A stretch of DNA of 64,000 nt, from the NCBI GenBank assembly GCA_963800255.1, contig CAWDAK010000010.1, forward strand, positions 62,001 to 126,000. The letters run 5' to 3'. The translations under genes were made by a program, and so were the position numbers. A model generated the notes under the pieces. That model made no database searches. It was not told where the DNA came from and saw only the letters and a program-made list of their open reading frames with translations. The stretch is from DATFVA01 sp963800255. GTDB lineage: Bacteria; Bacteroidota; Ignavibacteria; Ignavibacteriales; Ignavibacteriaceae. This document shows, piece by piece, positions 1-8,070 of the stretch (position 1 is the stretch's first letter; each line of letters begins with the position of its first letter).

Positions 1-282
1 CCAATCGCTCACAGACTTTGTCAGTAGAAGTTCAATTGTTCCGGTTTTATTCTCCTCAGCAATCATTCTCATTGTTATTGCCGGGGTAAAAAAGAATAAT
101 GTCCAGTACGCTACGGAGAAAAATGGCTGCAGGGTAGCCTGGCCTATGAAGAAAATATCAGAACCGAAAAGCCAGGTAAAAAATCCGCTTAAGCCGAGGA
201 ATACAATTATGAGTATGTAGGCGGTCAGGGAATCAAAAAAAGTTCTCAGTTCTTTTACTGCTATTGTCCAGATTTTATTCAT
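1..282 (-). CDS. gldF: ABC-2 type permease, GldF-like (partial, C-terminus outside window)
   Basis: This is the first 94 codons of a membrane permease, cut by the window edge. The N-terminus reads MNKIWTIAVKELRTFFDS, followed by a long hydrophobic stretch (TAYILIIVFLGLSGFF) and a second one around residues 55-70. It then has 'PAITMRMIAEENKTGTIELL', which is characteristic of ABC-2 permeases and closely resembles GldF of the Bacteroidota gliding-associated exporter. Its start lies one base after the stop of the ATPase gene upstream (284..1216), so the two are co-transcribed and form one transporter. The GldF name is by resemblance; a generic ABC-2 permease is the alternative. The substrate is unknown. 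Confidence 0.75.
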   Translation of the reverse strand, partial: MNKIWTIAVKELRTFFDSLTAYILIIVFLGLSGFFTWLFGSDIFFIGQATLQPFFSVAYWTLFFFTPAITMRMIAEENKTGTIELLLTKSVSDW

Positions 283-283
283 T

Positions 284-1216
284 TTACTCTATTGTTAAAT
301 CTCTGAAAATATCTTCAAGTTTTGTTTCGATAGGGGTCATTTCAATCAGGATCCAGTTTTTCTGAACACACAATTGAAATATTGATCTGCGGGAGGATTT
401 GCCCTCTTTGCTTTGCACAATAAAACTTCCCCTTTCATCTGCTATGGGATCTACCATCCCTATTGATTCGAGGCTCTGGAGAGAGAAAACAAGTTCGTCA
501 TGGTTTAATGCCTCAGCTATTTGAATCTTCAGGATTTCTTCTCCCTGCGCCTGTTTACGGAGCGTATCCGGAGATCCATCAGCAACAATTTTACCTTTAT
601 TTATGATCAGGATCCTATCGCATGTTGCTTCAACTTCGGGAAGTATATGAGTACTAAGTACTACCGTTTTCTCCCTGCCAAGTTCGCGGATAAGCTTTCT
701 GATTTCTATAATCTGGTTAGGATCCAGTCCGGTAGTAGGCTCATCCAGAATTAAAACCTCCGGATCGTGAATCATGGCCTGGGCCAGACCAACTCTTTGC
801 CTGAAACCTTTTGAAAGTTCCCCTATTTTTTTATGCTTTTCCTGATTTAACCCTGTGAGATGGACCATCTCAACAATACGGTTCTTTATTTTATTTCTTT
901 CAACTCCCTGCAGTTCGGCCACAAAATTCAAGTACTCCAGTACGGGCATTTCGTAATAAAGGGGATTGTTCTCCGGAAGATAACCGATCTGTTTCTTTAT
1001 TTTTTCCTGGTTATCCCGGATGGAAAAATCACCTACCTTAACATCACCAGCCGATGGTGCCATAAAGCAGGTAATGATTTTCATAGTGGTTGTTTTTCCT
1101 GCCCCGTTTGGTCCGAGAAAACCAAGGATCTCTCCCGGTTTTACATCGAAGGAAATTGCATCAATTGCTTTTTGAGAACCGTATTGTTTGGTTAAATTCT
1201 CAACCGTGATATTCAT
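284..1216 (-). CDS. gldA: ABC transporter ATP-binding protein, GldA-like
   Basis: 310-residue ABC ATPase that powers export by the permease encoded immediately downstream. Walker A is GPNGAGKT (residues 35-42), the Q-loop lies near residue 77, the signature is LSKGFRQ (134-140), Walker B is VLILDEP (154-160) and the H-loop is STH (188-190). A C-terminal extension after residue 220 resembles the accessory domain of ABC-2 exporters. The pairing with a GldF-like permease and the lineage favour the GldA/F/G family. In flavobacteria that family is associated with gliding and surface proteins, but whether this organism glides cannot be told from the window. An ordinary drug or lipid exporter ATPase is the alternative. 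Confidence 0.85.
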   Translation of the reverse strand: MNITVENLTKQYGSQKAIDAISFDVKPGEILGFLGPNGAGKTTTMKIITCFMAPSAGDVKVGDFSIRDNQEKIKKQIGYLPENNPLYYEMPVLEYLNFVAELQGVERNKIKNRIVEMVHLTGLNQEKHKKIGELSKGFRQRVGLAQAMIHDPEVLILDEPTTGLDPNQIIEIRKLIRELGREKTVVLSTHILPEVEATCDRILIINKGKIVADGSPDTLRKQAQGEEILKIQIAEALNHDELVFSLQSLESIGMVDPIADERGSFIVQSKEGKSSRRSIFQLCVQKNWILIEMTPIETKLEDIFRDLTIE

Positions 1217-1318
1217 GTGAACCCGGAATTAGTGGATGAAAATTTATACCTGGTAAAAATAATTTTGACGGGGAGTAATTTAAAAAGTTCCGTTTAAAAT
1301 AAAAATATCGGAGGACCT

Positions 1319-2032
1319 CTACCCGGTAAACAGGAAGAATGCCTGTCCTTCGGGCGAAAGCGCTATAGCACCGGTAATCTTTCCTTTATCATCCTTGATT
1401 TCTTCCTGGAAATCTAATCCCGCTTCTTTCAAATCCTGGATTATGGTTTGCATTCCTTCATCATAAAAAGTTAATGCCGGACCTGCAAAATAGTGATCAT
1501 TAGACTCCTGCGAATATAAACCGATCCCCATATTACCGTCATTCAGCGAGACACCCCGTTTATTATCGTGATCTGATTTTTCAAATCCAAGTTTTTCCCA
1601 GAATTTAACAGATTCTTTAATTTTACCGGTTAAAATACCTATTTCATAAAACTTTCCCCTGGGTTCATATTCATTCTTGTTTACTTCATCAAGATACGAA
1701 GGAACTTCGGCCACCAGGCTCATCAGGAAATCATTCGGATCTCTAACTATTTTATACCAGGTTTCACCCAGGTGCAGATCATGACTAACATAATCAATAC
1801 CCTGTCCTTCAATTTGTACGGCTTTATCCTGCATATCATCAGCATAATAACATAACCCGTAAAATTCAGTCTCTGCAAGTAAAATATTCAGATTTCCGTC
1901 GCTGAGAGCCACCCATTTGAATGGTTTCTTACTGTAAGCAAGCTCTTTAAATCCCATAAGTTTGTAAAATGAAATAGACCTTCCCACATCACTTGTGCTT
2001 ATTTGAAACTGTGTTCTGCCTCCTAATTTCAT
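1319..2032 (-). CDS. VOC (glyoxalase/dioxygenase superfamily) protein
   Basis: 237 residues forming two tandem beta-alpha-beta-beta-beta modules, roughly residues 7-110 and 125-235. Both open with a pattern typical of vicinal-oxygen-chelate folds ('SISFYKLMGFKEL' and 'SVKFWEKLGFE') and end with a 'PEGQAFFLF'-type strand. Family members include glyoxalases, ring-cleaving dioxygenases and antibiotic-binding proteins. The usual metal-ligand pattern is not obvious, so the substrate and even catalytic activity are unknown. It stands alone, with roughly 100 bp to the ABC ATPase start and a divergent rhodanese gene upstream. The ATG start is supported by the 'MKLGGRTQFQISTSDV' opening typical of this family. 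Confidence 0.75.
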   Translation of the reverse strand: MKLGGRTQFQISTSDVGRSISFYKLMGFKELAYSKKPFKWVALSDGNLNILLAETEFYGLCYYADDMQDKAVQIEGQGIDYVSHDLHLGETWYKIVRDPNDFLMSLVAEVPSYLDEVNKNEYEPRGKFYEIGILTGKIKESVKFWEKLGFEKSDHDNKRGVSLNDGNMGIGLYSQESNDHYFAGPALTFYDEGMQTIIQDLKEAGLDFQEEIKDDKGKITGAIALSPEGQAFFLFTG

Positions 2033-2197
2033 AGATTTTTCAATTTCCTATCATTTAATTCTTTTAGACTTAATATGAGAGGAACGGATATTTATAAATG
2101 TGATTCAGGCTAAAAACCTGAAACTTTTTGCCTCTTTATGAATCGTATTGTTTCTTAAATTGATTGATCATTTATAATTTTTCAGGAGATACCAAAC

Positions 2198-2587
2198 TTG
2201 AATACGGGACAGATTATTTTATACCTGCTTATTGGATTCGTCATCTTCTCTTATCTTAGAAAATACTTAAATAATAGAAAAATTGAACATCATGATCCTG
2301 CAGAGTTGAGTAAGCGGATGAAGAATCAGAATAATATGCTGCTGCTTGATGTAAGAACGGCTCCTGAAAGAAACCGGGGACATATTAAAGGCTCGGTTCA
2401 TATACCATTAAACCAGCTTAGGAAAAGACAGCAGGAACTGGAAAAATATAAAAATAAAGAAATAGTTTGTTACTGTGCTTCGGGAAGCAGAAGTGTAAAT
2501 GCTGTTGTTTTCCTTCAAAAACAAGGTTTTAATGCAACAAATCTCAAGGGAGGACTTTCGGCATGGAATTATCAAAACCAAAAGTAG
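2198..2587 (+). CDS. Membrane-anchored rhodanese-like sulfurtransferase
   Basis: 129 residues: an N-terminal membrane segment (residues 6-20) followed by a single rhodanese domain. The CH2A-like 'LLLDVRTAPERNRGHIKGSVHIP' region precedes the active-site loop CASGSR, whose Cys93 would carry the persulfide. It begins with TTG at 2198, chosen because an AGGAG sequence lies about ten bases upstream and the hydrophobic anchor follows directly. The single-domain form usually moves sulfane sulfur between carriers. Its 3' end overlaps the next gene by 25 bp. The operon continues with DUF6132, DUF2892, DUF302 and thioredoxin genes, so a role in sulfur or redox handling at the inner membrane is inferred. 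Confidence 0.88.
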   Translation: MNTGQIILYLLIGFVIFSYLRKYLNNRKIEHHDPAELSKRMKNQNNMLLLDVRTAPERNRGHIKGSVHIPLNQLRKRQQELEKYKNKEIVCYCASGSRSVNAVVFLQKQGFNATNLKGGLSAWNYQNQK

Positions 2588-2772
2588 TGCGGAAATGGAC
2601 TTTAAGGATACTTCCCCTGTTTTTAGGGGCTTTGGGAGGATTTCTGTATTATAATTACGTCGGATGCGTAACCGGATCTTGTGCTATTACCAGCAACCCC
2701 TGGCTAAGTACAGCCTATGGAGCATTACTAGGTGCGGTATTTACATCCTGGAAACCAAATGAAAAGAAGTGA
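2563..2772 (+). CDS. DUF6132-like small membrane protein
   Basis: 69 residues with two hydrophobic segments (about residues 13-30 and 47-60) around a 'GCVTGSCAITSNPW' core. This matches the pattern of DUF6132 proteins (recognised by motif only). The two cysteines in GCxxxxC could be redox- or metal-active, which is inference. The start overlaps the end of the rhodanese gene, with a good GGGAGG site 9 bases upstream inside that gene, so translation is probably coupled. Proteins of this kind commonly sit beside rhodaneses and DUF2892 proteins; the function is unknown. Confidence 0.7.
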   Translation: MELSKPKVVRKWTLRILPLFLGALGGFLYYNYVGCVTGSCAITSNPWLSTAYGALLGAVFTSWKPNEKK

Positions 2773-2809
2773 ATCTAATTGAATGAAAAAATTAAAAAGG
2801 AATTAAAAA

Positions 2810-3025
2810 ATGAAAAAAAACCTTCATTCAATTGATAGACTGGTAAGAATAATCTTTGCACTCGTACTTGCAGTTCTGATCTTTAACGGAACATTGACGG
2901 GATTTGCCGCAATACTGCTCGGAATATTCGCAGTTGTATTTTTAGCTACGGCTATTACTAGTTTTTGTCCGCTCTATAAAGCAGTTGGTTTCAGTACTTT
3001 GAAGGGTAAACCAAAAACGACATAG
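2810..3025 (+). CDS. DUF2892 family membrane protein
   Basis: 71 residues starting 'MKKNLHSIDRLVRIIFALVL', the classic DUF2892 opening in which a short amphipathic 'N..DR..R' segment precedes two membrane helices (about residues 12-27 and 31-48). A 'SFCPLYKAVG' element follows; the same domain forms the membrane part of rhodaneses such as YgaP. Here the rhodanese and the DUF2892 helix pair are encoded as separate neighbours, which suggests the two act together. The ATG follows an AAAAAGGAATT-type ribosome site. The function is unproven; sulfide or sulfane-sulfur handling is inferred from context. Confidence 0.75.
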   Translation: MKKNLHSIDRLVRIIFALVLAVLIFNGTLTGFAAILLGIFAVVFLATAITSFCPLYKAVGFSTLKGKPKTT

Positions 3026-3089
3026 GTTTGTCATATAAATCACCCTGTTTATAGTACATTATATTAAATTTATTAGTAAAGGATAGATA

Positions 3090-3473
3090 ATGAATTACGG
3101 ATTTTCAAAAAATATAGATTTGCCTTATGAAAAGGCAGTCGAAAAAGTTACAGAAGAATTGAAGAAAGAAGGTTTCGGAGTCTTAACTTCTATAGATGTA
3201 AAAGAAACACTAAAGAAAAAAATAGACGTTGATTTTAAGAAATACATAATCCTCGGCGCTTGTAATCCTCCCCTTGCGCACAAGGCCCTGCAAAGTGAAG
3301 AACAACTGGGATTATTATTACCCTGCAACGTAATTGTTTATGAAAATAACGGCGGATCAACTGTTTCTTTTTTTGACCCTATGATCATGACACAGCTGAT
3401 TGATAATGAAAAACTAAAGACAGTTGCCGAAGAAGTTCAAACTAAAATGAAAAGAGTATACGAAACCATATAA
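3090..3473 (+). CDS. DUF302 domain protein
   Basis: 127 residues matching the DUF302 fold along the whole length: 'YEKAVEKVTEELKKEGFGVLTSIDVKETLKKK', then 'YIILGACNPPLAHKALQSE' and 'LLLPCNVIVYE' near residues 53-90. Cys58 and Cys80 are visible. DUF302 proteins are small soluble proteins of unknown activity that recur next to rhodanese and thioredoxin genes and in sulfur-oxidation loci. It lies inside the five-gene set 2198..3865, 64 bp after the DUF2892 gene and 29 bp before the thioredoxin start. Confidence 0.82.
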   Translation: MNYGFSKNIDLPYEKAVEKVTEELKKEGFGVLTSIDVKETLKKKIDVDFKKYIILGACNPPLAHKALQSEEQLGLLLPCNVIVYENNGGSTVSFFDPMIMTQLIDNEKLKTVAEEVQTKMKRVYETI

Positions 3474-3502
3474 AAATTTAATAAAGAAAAAAGGAGCAAG
3501 TG

Positions 3503-3865
3503 ATGTCTGAACATCTAAACAAAGAAACTTTCAAAACTAAAGTTTTTGATTTTGATAAGAGCCAGGAATGGAAATTTGAAGGTGATATTCCATGCGTAAT
3601 TGATTTCTGGGCTCCCTGGTGCGGACCGTGTAGAATGGTGGGACCTGTTCTCGATGAACTTTCCAAAGAATATGAAGGAAAGATTAATGTCTATAAAATT
3701 AATACCGACGAGGAGCAGGAATTAGGAGCTATGTTTGGTATAAAAAGTATCCCTTCAATTCTTTTTGTTCCTGTTGACGGTCAGCCTAAAATGGCAGTAG
3801 GCGCATTACCTAAGAATAATCTTAAAGAAATCATCGACAAGGAATTGCTTACAGAAGCTGCCTGA
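3503..3865 (+). CDS. trxA: Thioredoxin
   Basis: Single-domain cytoplasmic thioredoxin of 120 residues with the canonical WCGPC active site (residues 39-43 from the chosen start) and the cis-Pro 'SIPSILFV' segment. It has the typical N-terminal extension 'SEHLNKETFKTKVFDFDKSQEWKFEG'. A GTG at 3500 would add one residue, but ATG at 3503 is preferred because it lies six bases after AAGGAG. No signal peptide is present. As the last gene of the rhodanese/DUF2892/DUF302 operon it probably supplies reducing equivalents to that system. The gene symbol reflects family membership; the genome may have several thioredoxins. Confidence 0.9.
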   Translation: MSEHLNKETFKTKVFDFDKSQEWKFEGDIPCVIDFWAPWCGPCRMVGPVLDELSKEYEGKINVYKINTDEEQELGAMFGIKSIPSILFVPVDGQPKMAVGALPKNNLKEIIDKELLTEAA

Positions 3866-3881
3866 TCCCTTAACTTTTCAT

Positions 3882-3995
3882 GAGGTTGTCTCTTAAGTCT
3901 AATATTGTCAACCTGAACTGGTTTCAGGTTCTAATTCTGATTCGAAATTGAATAATTAGATTACGAAATAAATCCTGCACTTATGAGACAGCCTC
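3882..3995. repeat. Dispersed intergenic element with terminal inverted repeats (copy 1)
   Basis: 114 bp between the convergent ends of the thioredoxin and DUF1684 genes. The left end gaggttgtctcttaagt (3882-3898) pairs with the right end acttatgagacagcctc (3979-3995) at 15 of 17 positions, followed by a run of seven T. The inner part contains 'attagattacgaaataaat', a worn version of a unit seen in related elements at 28803..28921 and 62852..63018. It is MITE-like or REP-like, and may double as a two-way transcription terminator. No coding capacity is seen. Confidence 0.7.
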
Positions 3996-4034
3996 TTTTT
4001 TTGCCCTACAAGCTTTCCTCTTAAACTATAATAA

Positions 4035-4922
4035 TTAATGATCCCCATACTTTTTCTCACCCGCAGTAACCATTATGTGCAGGTAATTTTGCTTAGGAGG
4101 CAGCGGACAGGTCGCAAACCTGGTAAATGCACACGGAGGGTTATAGGCTTTATTAAAATCAAGAACCACCATACCCAGGGAATCAGGTTTTTCAGTATAT
4201 AAAAATCTTCCTGCACCGTAAGTATCCTCACCATTGGTCTCATCAGCAAATATGATAAAAAATTCATTCCCTTCGCTCACGGGATCGAGGGTAAAAGTAT
4301 TCCCATTAAGCCGAAAAACCAGCCGGCCTTCCACAGTATCAGTTTCTATGGATCCAATAATATTAGGTATTTCTATAACTTTGGGCGAGGGATATGATTC
4401 GAATTTTGCTTCAACCCTCCATTTCTCATCCACCGGGTAAGTATCTATTCCCTTAAAATTTTTCACAAGGGGTGCATTAATATTTCTTAACCTTATGCCG
4501 TATCTCCCGCTGCGGTTAATAACAAACCACCTGTAAGATCCCTGCTGCAATACTGTAGTACTGTCCGAAAGATCATCATTCAGGATCATATCCGTAACCT
4601 TATGTGAATCAGCAGTTACTTCAATTTCCGGATTTATATTTACAGATACCAGGCTGTCAGTCAAATCGAAAGCCCCTATATGTGCCGGAGCTCCTTCAGG
4701 AAACACAATATCATTATCCCCGGCACTGCCGAAAGTATTTTTGCCTTCATGGAGCCAGTAGAGTCCTACAAGGTTCAGCCAGCCGCTTTCTGTTTTTAGC
4801 CTGGCAACTCTTTGTTCATGCCATTGTTTTACAGATCTCACATAATCAGGATTGCCCTGATCTTTTTCACAGCCATTTATAAAAAGGAGAATGAGGACAA
4901 AGACTACTGTAATATTTCGCAT
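4035..4922 (-). CDS. DUF1684 family lipoprotein
   Basis: 295 residues with a lipoprotein signal (hydrophobic residues 4-16, then NGC with Cys18). The mature part matches DUF1684: 'WHEQRVARLKTESGWLNLVGLYWLHEGKNTFGS' near the start, a central 'GIRLRNINAPLVKNFKGIDTYPVDEKWRVEA' region, and a conserved end 'AYNPPCAFTRFATCPLPPKQN'. The family is of unknown function and mostly exported in Bacteroidota. The gene stands alone on the minus strand; the 225 bp upstream contains a perfect 8-bp inverted repeat (5047..5068) that could be regulatory or a leftover terminator. Confidence 0.85.
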   Translation of the reverse strand: MRNITVVFVLILLFINGCEKDQGNPDYVRSVKQWHEQRVARLKTESGWLNLVGLYWLHEGKNTFGSAGDNDIVFPEGAPAHIGAFDLTDSLVSVNINPEIEVTADSHKVTDMILNDDLSDSTTVLQQGSYRWFVINRSGRYGIRLRNINAPLVKNFKGIDTYPVDEKWRVEAKFESYPSPKVIEIPNIIGSIETDTVEGRLVFRLNGNTFTLDPVSEGNEFFIIFADETNGEDTYGAGRFLYTEKPDSLGMVVLDFNKAYNPPCAFTRFATCPLPPKQNYLHIMVTAGEKKYGDH

Positions 4923-5046
4923 TTCACAAACCTTCTGAAAAATCGATCATATAATAAGAAAAATACAAAATAAAATTATACTCCGTGTACAGATGGATAT
5001 AAACCTGGAACTGAATGATTCAGCGGAAAAGTACGGAGGGGGTAAC

Positions 5047-5068
5047 GCAGGATTATTAGAAATCCTGC
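5047..5068. other. Perfect short inverted repeat between rpoD and the DUF1684 gene
   Basis: GCAGGATT and AATCCTGC (8 bp each) are separated by six bases. It lies 80 bp after the sigma-factor stop codon on the minus strand. No T-run follows on either strand, so it is a weak candidate for a terminator. It may be an RNA hairpin in the DUF1684 leader or a protein-binding site. Confidence 0.35.
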
Positions 5069-5147
5069 TGGAAATTACTTGCATTATACGTAACTGCTAT
5101 GAGAAAGTTATGTTAGAGGCAAATAGATATTGATCAGGGTGGATCGG

Positions 5148-6008
5148 CTAGCCGAGATATTCTTTAAGCCTGGTGCTCTTCTTTGAGGTTCTTAATTTTC
5201 TCAGTGCCTTTTCTTTTATTTGCCTGATGCGTTCCCTGGTAAGGTTAAATTTAAGTCCTATTTCTTCAAGAGTTGCTTTATGACTGCACCCGATACCGAA
5301 CGTAAGTCTGAGTACTTCGGCCTCCCTTGCATCCAGTATTGAAAGTATACTTTCAACCTCATTTTTTAAGGAATCTGTCATTAATTCTTTATCCGGCATT
5401 GCCTGCGACTCATTCTGAAGAACATCCATCAACGTTGCACTTTTTTCTTCACCATTTCTCAATGGTGCGTCAACAGATATCTGCCTTCCTCCGATCTGAA
5501 TTATATGAGCCACCTCATCAGCCGTAATTTCAAGAATCTTTGCAAGTTCACTGGTAGTAGGCTTTCTTTCAAATTCCTGCTCAAAGTTTCTGTACGCTTT
5601 CCCCAACCTGGTTAAATTTCCAACCTGGTTAAGCGGCAGTCGAACTACTCTTGATTGATCTGCAATAGCAGACATAATCCCCTGTCTTATCCACCAGACG
5701 GCATAAGATATAAATTTAAATCCTCTGGTTTCATCAAAACGCTGGGCAGCTTTAACCAGTCCAATGTTTCCCTCATTTATCAAATCACCCAGGGATAATC
5801 CCTGGTTCTGATACATTTTGGCAACGGAAACCACAAACCTGAGATTAGCATTTACTAATCTATTCTGAGCAACAACGTCACCGTTCCTGATTTTTACTGC
5901 AAGGGTTACTTCTTCATCGGCACTTAATAGGTCATATTTTCCTATTTCCTGAAAATACTGGTCTAAAGATTTATCTTCACGATTAGTTAACTGTTTGGTT
6001 ATTTTCAA
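5148..6008 (-). CDS. rpoD: Primary RNA polymerase sigma factor (sigma-70, RpoD/SigA type)
   Basis: 286 residues, the short form usual for the housekeeping sigma factor in Bacteroidota/Chlorobiota, without region 1.1 or the non-conserved region. Region 1.2 is 'SLDQYFQEIGKYDLLSADEE' (residues 14-33), region 2 contains 'LINEGNIGLVKAAQRFDETR' and 'FISYAVWWIRQGI', and region 3 follows. Region 4.2 near the end is 'TLEEIGLKFNLTRERIRQIK', a helix-turn-helix that reads the -35 element. It is encoded alone, about 200 bp after the two-component gene pair. No anti-sigma gene is nearby, consistent with a general rather than stress-specific role. Confidence 0.9.
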   Translation of the reverse strand: MKITKQLTNREDKSLDQYFQEIGKYDLLSADEEVTLAVKIRNGDVVAQNRLVNANLRFVVSVAKMYQNQGLSLGDLINEGNIGLVKAAQRFDETRGFKFISYAVWWIRQGIMSAIADQSRVVRLPLNQVGNLTRLGKAYRNFEQEFERKPTTSELAKILEITADEVAHIIQIGGRQISVDAPLRNGEEKSATLMDVLQNESQAMPDKELMTDSLKNEVESILSILDAREAEVLRLTFGIGCSHKATLEEIGLKFNLTRERIRQIKEKALRKLRTSKKSTRLKEYLG

Positions 6009-6204
6009 TTTTATCCGGGGTTTATTTGTTAGCGTAAAAGAAATTACAGGAATTCTTATGAGCCGTAAGGTTAAAAATTCATGCGCTTAGCATACATAAG
6101 TAAAAAGACCGCAAGAAACAAATAAATGTATGCTTTAATTCTTTATTATTACTAAATAAGCCCGAAATGTGAGGATTTATAATTAGCGGCAGATCAGACG
6201 CAGA

Positions 6205-6915
6205 CTATTCGTCGAAAAACATATACCCGGCTCCCCTAACACTTCTGAAATATACCGGAGCTGTGGAATCCTGCTCAAAATATTTCCGCAACCGCGCTAT
6301 AAAGATATCAACCGTCCTGGTTTCAATTTCGGGATTTAAATGCCAGACATTTTCAAGCAGCTCTTTCCGTGTAACTATTTCCCCTTTATGTTCTATAAGG
6401 TACCTTAGCACCATTGCTTCATGGGGCGTTAATCTGATTGCCTCATTCCCATGGCGGCATTCCAGATTTTCAAAATTTATTTCATTACTGCCGAATTTAT
6501 AAACAGGCTGTTTTTCAGAAGCAGTATTGTACCAGCTTTTTCTCTTAAGCATACCTTTCACCCTCAGAAGTAGTTCCTGCAGATGGAAAGGTTTAGTAAG
6601 ATAATCATCAGCTCCGGTTTTAAGTCCTTTTACTTTATCAGCTGATTCTGTTCTTGCAGTTAGCATTAGTATAGGCATCTTCAAATCTTTTGCACGTACT
6701 ATCTCAGCAACTTCAAACCCATTCAGGTATGGAAGCATGATGTCAAGTATGATCAGGTCGAATTTTTGATTATTAAAGCAACTGACTGCCTCTCTTCCAT
6801 TTTTTGCCCATGTAACAAGATAGCCGTCCGAGGTCAGGTTGAATTCGAGCCCCAGCGCAAGGGTTTCCTCATCTTCCACTAAAAGTATTCTGCTTCCCGA
6901 AATATTATCCATCAT
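6205..6915 (-). CDS. OmpR/PhoB-family response regulator
   Basis: 236 residues: a receiver domain (about 8-125) and a winged-helix DNA-binding domain (about 142-233). Acidic-pocket residues in 'LLVEDEE', the phospho-acceptor Asp58 in 'LIILDIMLP' and the conserved Lys in 'DDYLTKPF' are all present. The C-terminal part has 'RLTPHEAMVLRYLIEHKGEIVTRKEL' features split over two helices and 'VDIFIARLRKYF' as recognition region. It overlaps the upstream kinase gene by 11 bp, so the pair is translationally coupled and cognate. Targets cannot be read from the window. Confidence 0.9.
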   Translation of the reverse strand: MMDNISGSRILLVEDEETLALGLEFNLTSDGYLVTWAKNGREAVSCFNNQKFDLIILDIMLPYLNGFEVAEIVRAKDLKMPILMLTARTESADKVKGLKTGADDYLTKPFHLQELLLRVKGMLKRKSWYNTASEKQPVYKFGSNEINFENLECRHGNEAIRLTPHEAMVLRYLIEHKGEIVTRKELLENVWHLNPEIETRTVDIFIARLRKYFEQDSTAPVYFRSVRGAGYMFFDE

Positions 6916-7900
6916 TTACCTGACTGCTTATTAATTTCGCATATCTTTTTTTCGATTTGCTATAAACCGGCAACTCAATTCTGAAGGCAGCTCCCCCTGT
7001 TCCGTTGTTATTTATAAGGTTAATTTTTCCTCCATGGAGTTTAATAATTTGTTTAACCTGGTAGAGTCCGAGACCGGTGCCTTTAACGTTCGGTATATTT
7101 TTGTTATTTATCCTGTAAAACTTCTTAAATATTTTTTTCTTTTCATTGAAAGGTATTCCTATCCCGTTGTCAGAAAAATCAATGCTCAGCTTATTTGAAT
7201 TACTGGCAAGTTTAACATTTATATCTACCCCATCGGGAGAATATTTAAGTGCATTATCAGCAAGATTGTCAAAAACTATCCTTATAGATTCTTTAACAGC
7301 GATAATTTCACAAGGCGCATCTCCGGTAATTCTGTAATTTTCCTTTTTAATACGAAACCTCTCAAAAGATTCCTCCAGCACTGTCTTCAGAAAATAATCG
7401 GCCCGGTAAACTTCGTAATTCTGCAGGCTTTTTATTTTTTCTTGTGAAGATATTTCCAGTATGGAGTTTATTAACCTCTGAAGCCGATCTGCATCCTTCA
7501 ACATTATTTCAAGGAATTCTTTCTGCTTTTCAGGGGGAACATCCCGATGTTTTAAAGTTTCCAGGTAAAGCTGAATTGAAGAAAGTGGAGATTTAAGTTC
7601 GTGAGTTACATTGCCTATAAAATTATCATACAACTCTCTAATCCTGAGCTGCACATTCAGGTCCCTGAAAATGACTGAAGTAAAAAAGGAGAGCCCGATC
7701 AACAGGATTAATCCCAGTACAAAAGGAAGTGCATTCTGTACATCATAAAGCAGCTGGGGAGAAACCTGGTCACCCACCTTCTCGTAGATAATATAATTCG
7801 ATACATACCAGTATATCCATATTCCAAGGAGGGACAGCCATACGAGCTGAGCGATAATAAATATAAGGATATGGTAAAAAAGAGAGTGTTTTCCTCTCAT
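6905..7900 (-). CDS. Sensor histidine kinase (HisKA/HATPase)
   Basis: 331 residues. Two membrane helices (about 9-33 and 58-78) bracket a short extracytoplasmic loop of only about 25 residues. There is no obvious HAMP domain; the H-box 'NVTHELKSPLSS' (His100) follows closely. HATPase motifs are N-box 'DNALKYSPDG', G1 'DNGIGIP' and G2 'GTGLGLYQVK'. The tiny sensor loop suggests sensing within the membrane or through a partner protein, similar in size to intramembrane-sensing kinases; this is inference. It is co-encoded with the response regulator 6205..6915 and divergent from the radical SAM gene at 8071. Confidence 0.88.
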   Translation of the reverse strand: MRGKHSLFYHILIFIIAQLVWLSLLGIWIYWYVSNYIIYEKVGDQVSPQLLYDVQNALPFVLGLILLIGLSFFTSVIFRDLNVQLRIRELYDNFIGNVTHELKSPLSSIQLYLETLKHRDVPPEKQKEFLEIMLKDADRLQRLINSILEISSQEKIKSLQNYEVYRADYFLKTVLEESFERFRIKKENYRITGDAPCEIIAVKESIRIVFDNLADNALKYSPDGVDINVKLASNSNKLSIDFSDNGIGIPFNEKKKIFKKFYRINNKNIPNVKGTGLGLYQVKQIIKLHGGKINLINNNGTGGAAFRIELPVYSKSKKRYAKLISSQVNDG

Positions 7901-8070
7901 ATTCCCGCCCTGTTTCCATACTTAAAATATTTCATTCGTTCCAATATCATCTAATCCCGGGTGAAGGTCAAACAATGCTTTTCAACTTTTACATTACTTT
8001 TACAAACTATATCAAAAATATTCTGCATTATTGATACAGAAATATTTATTGAATAATTGCGGGGATTTAT

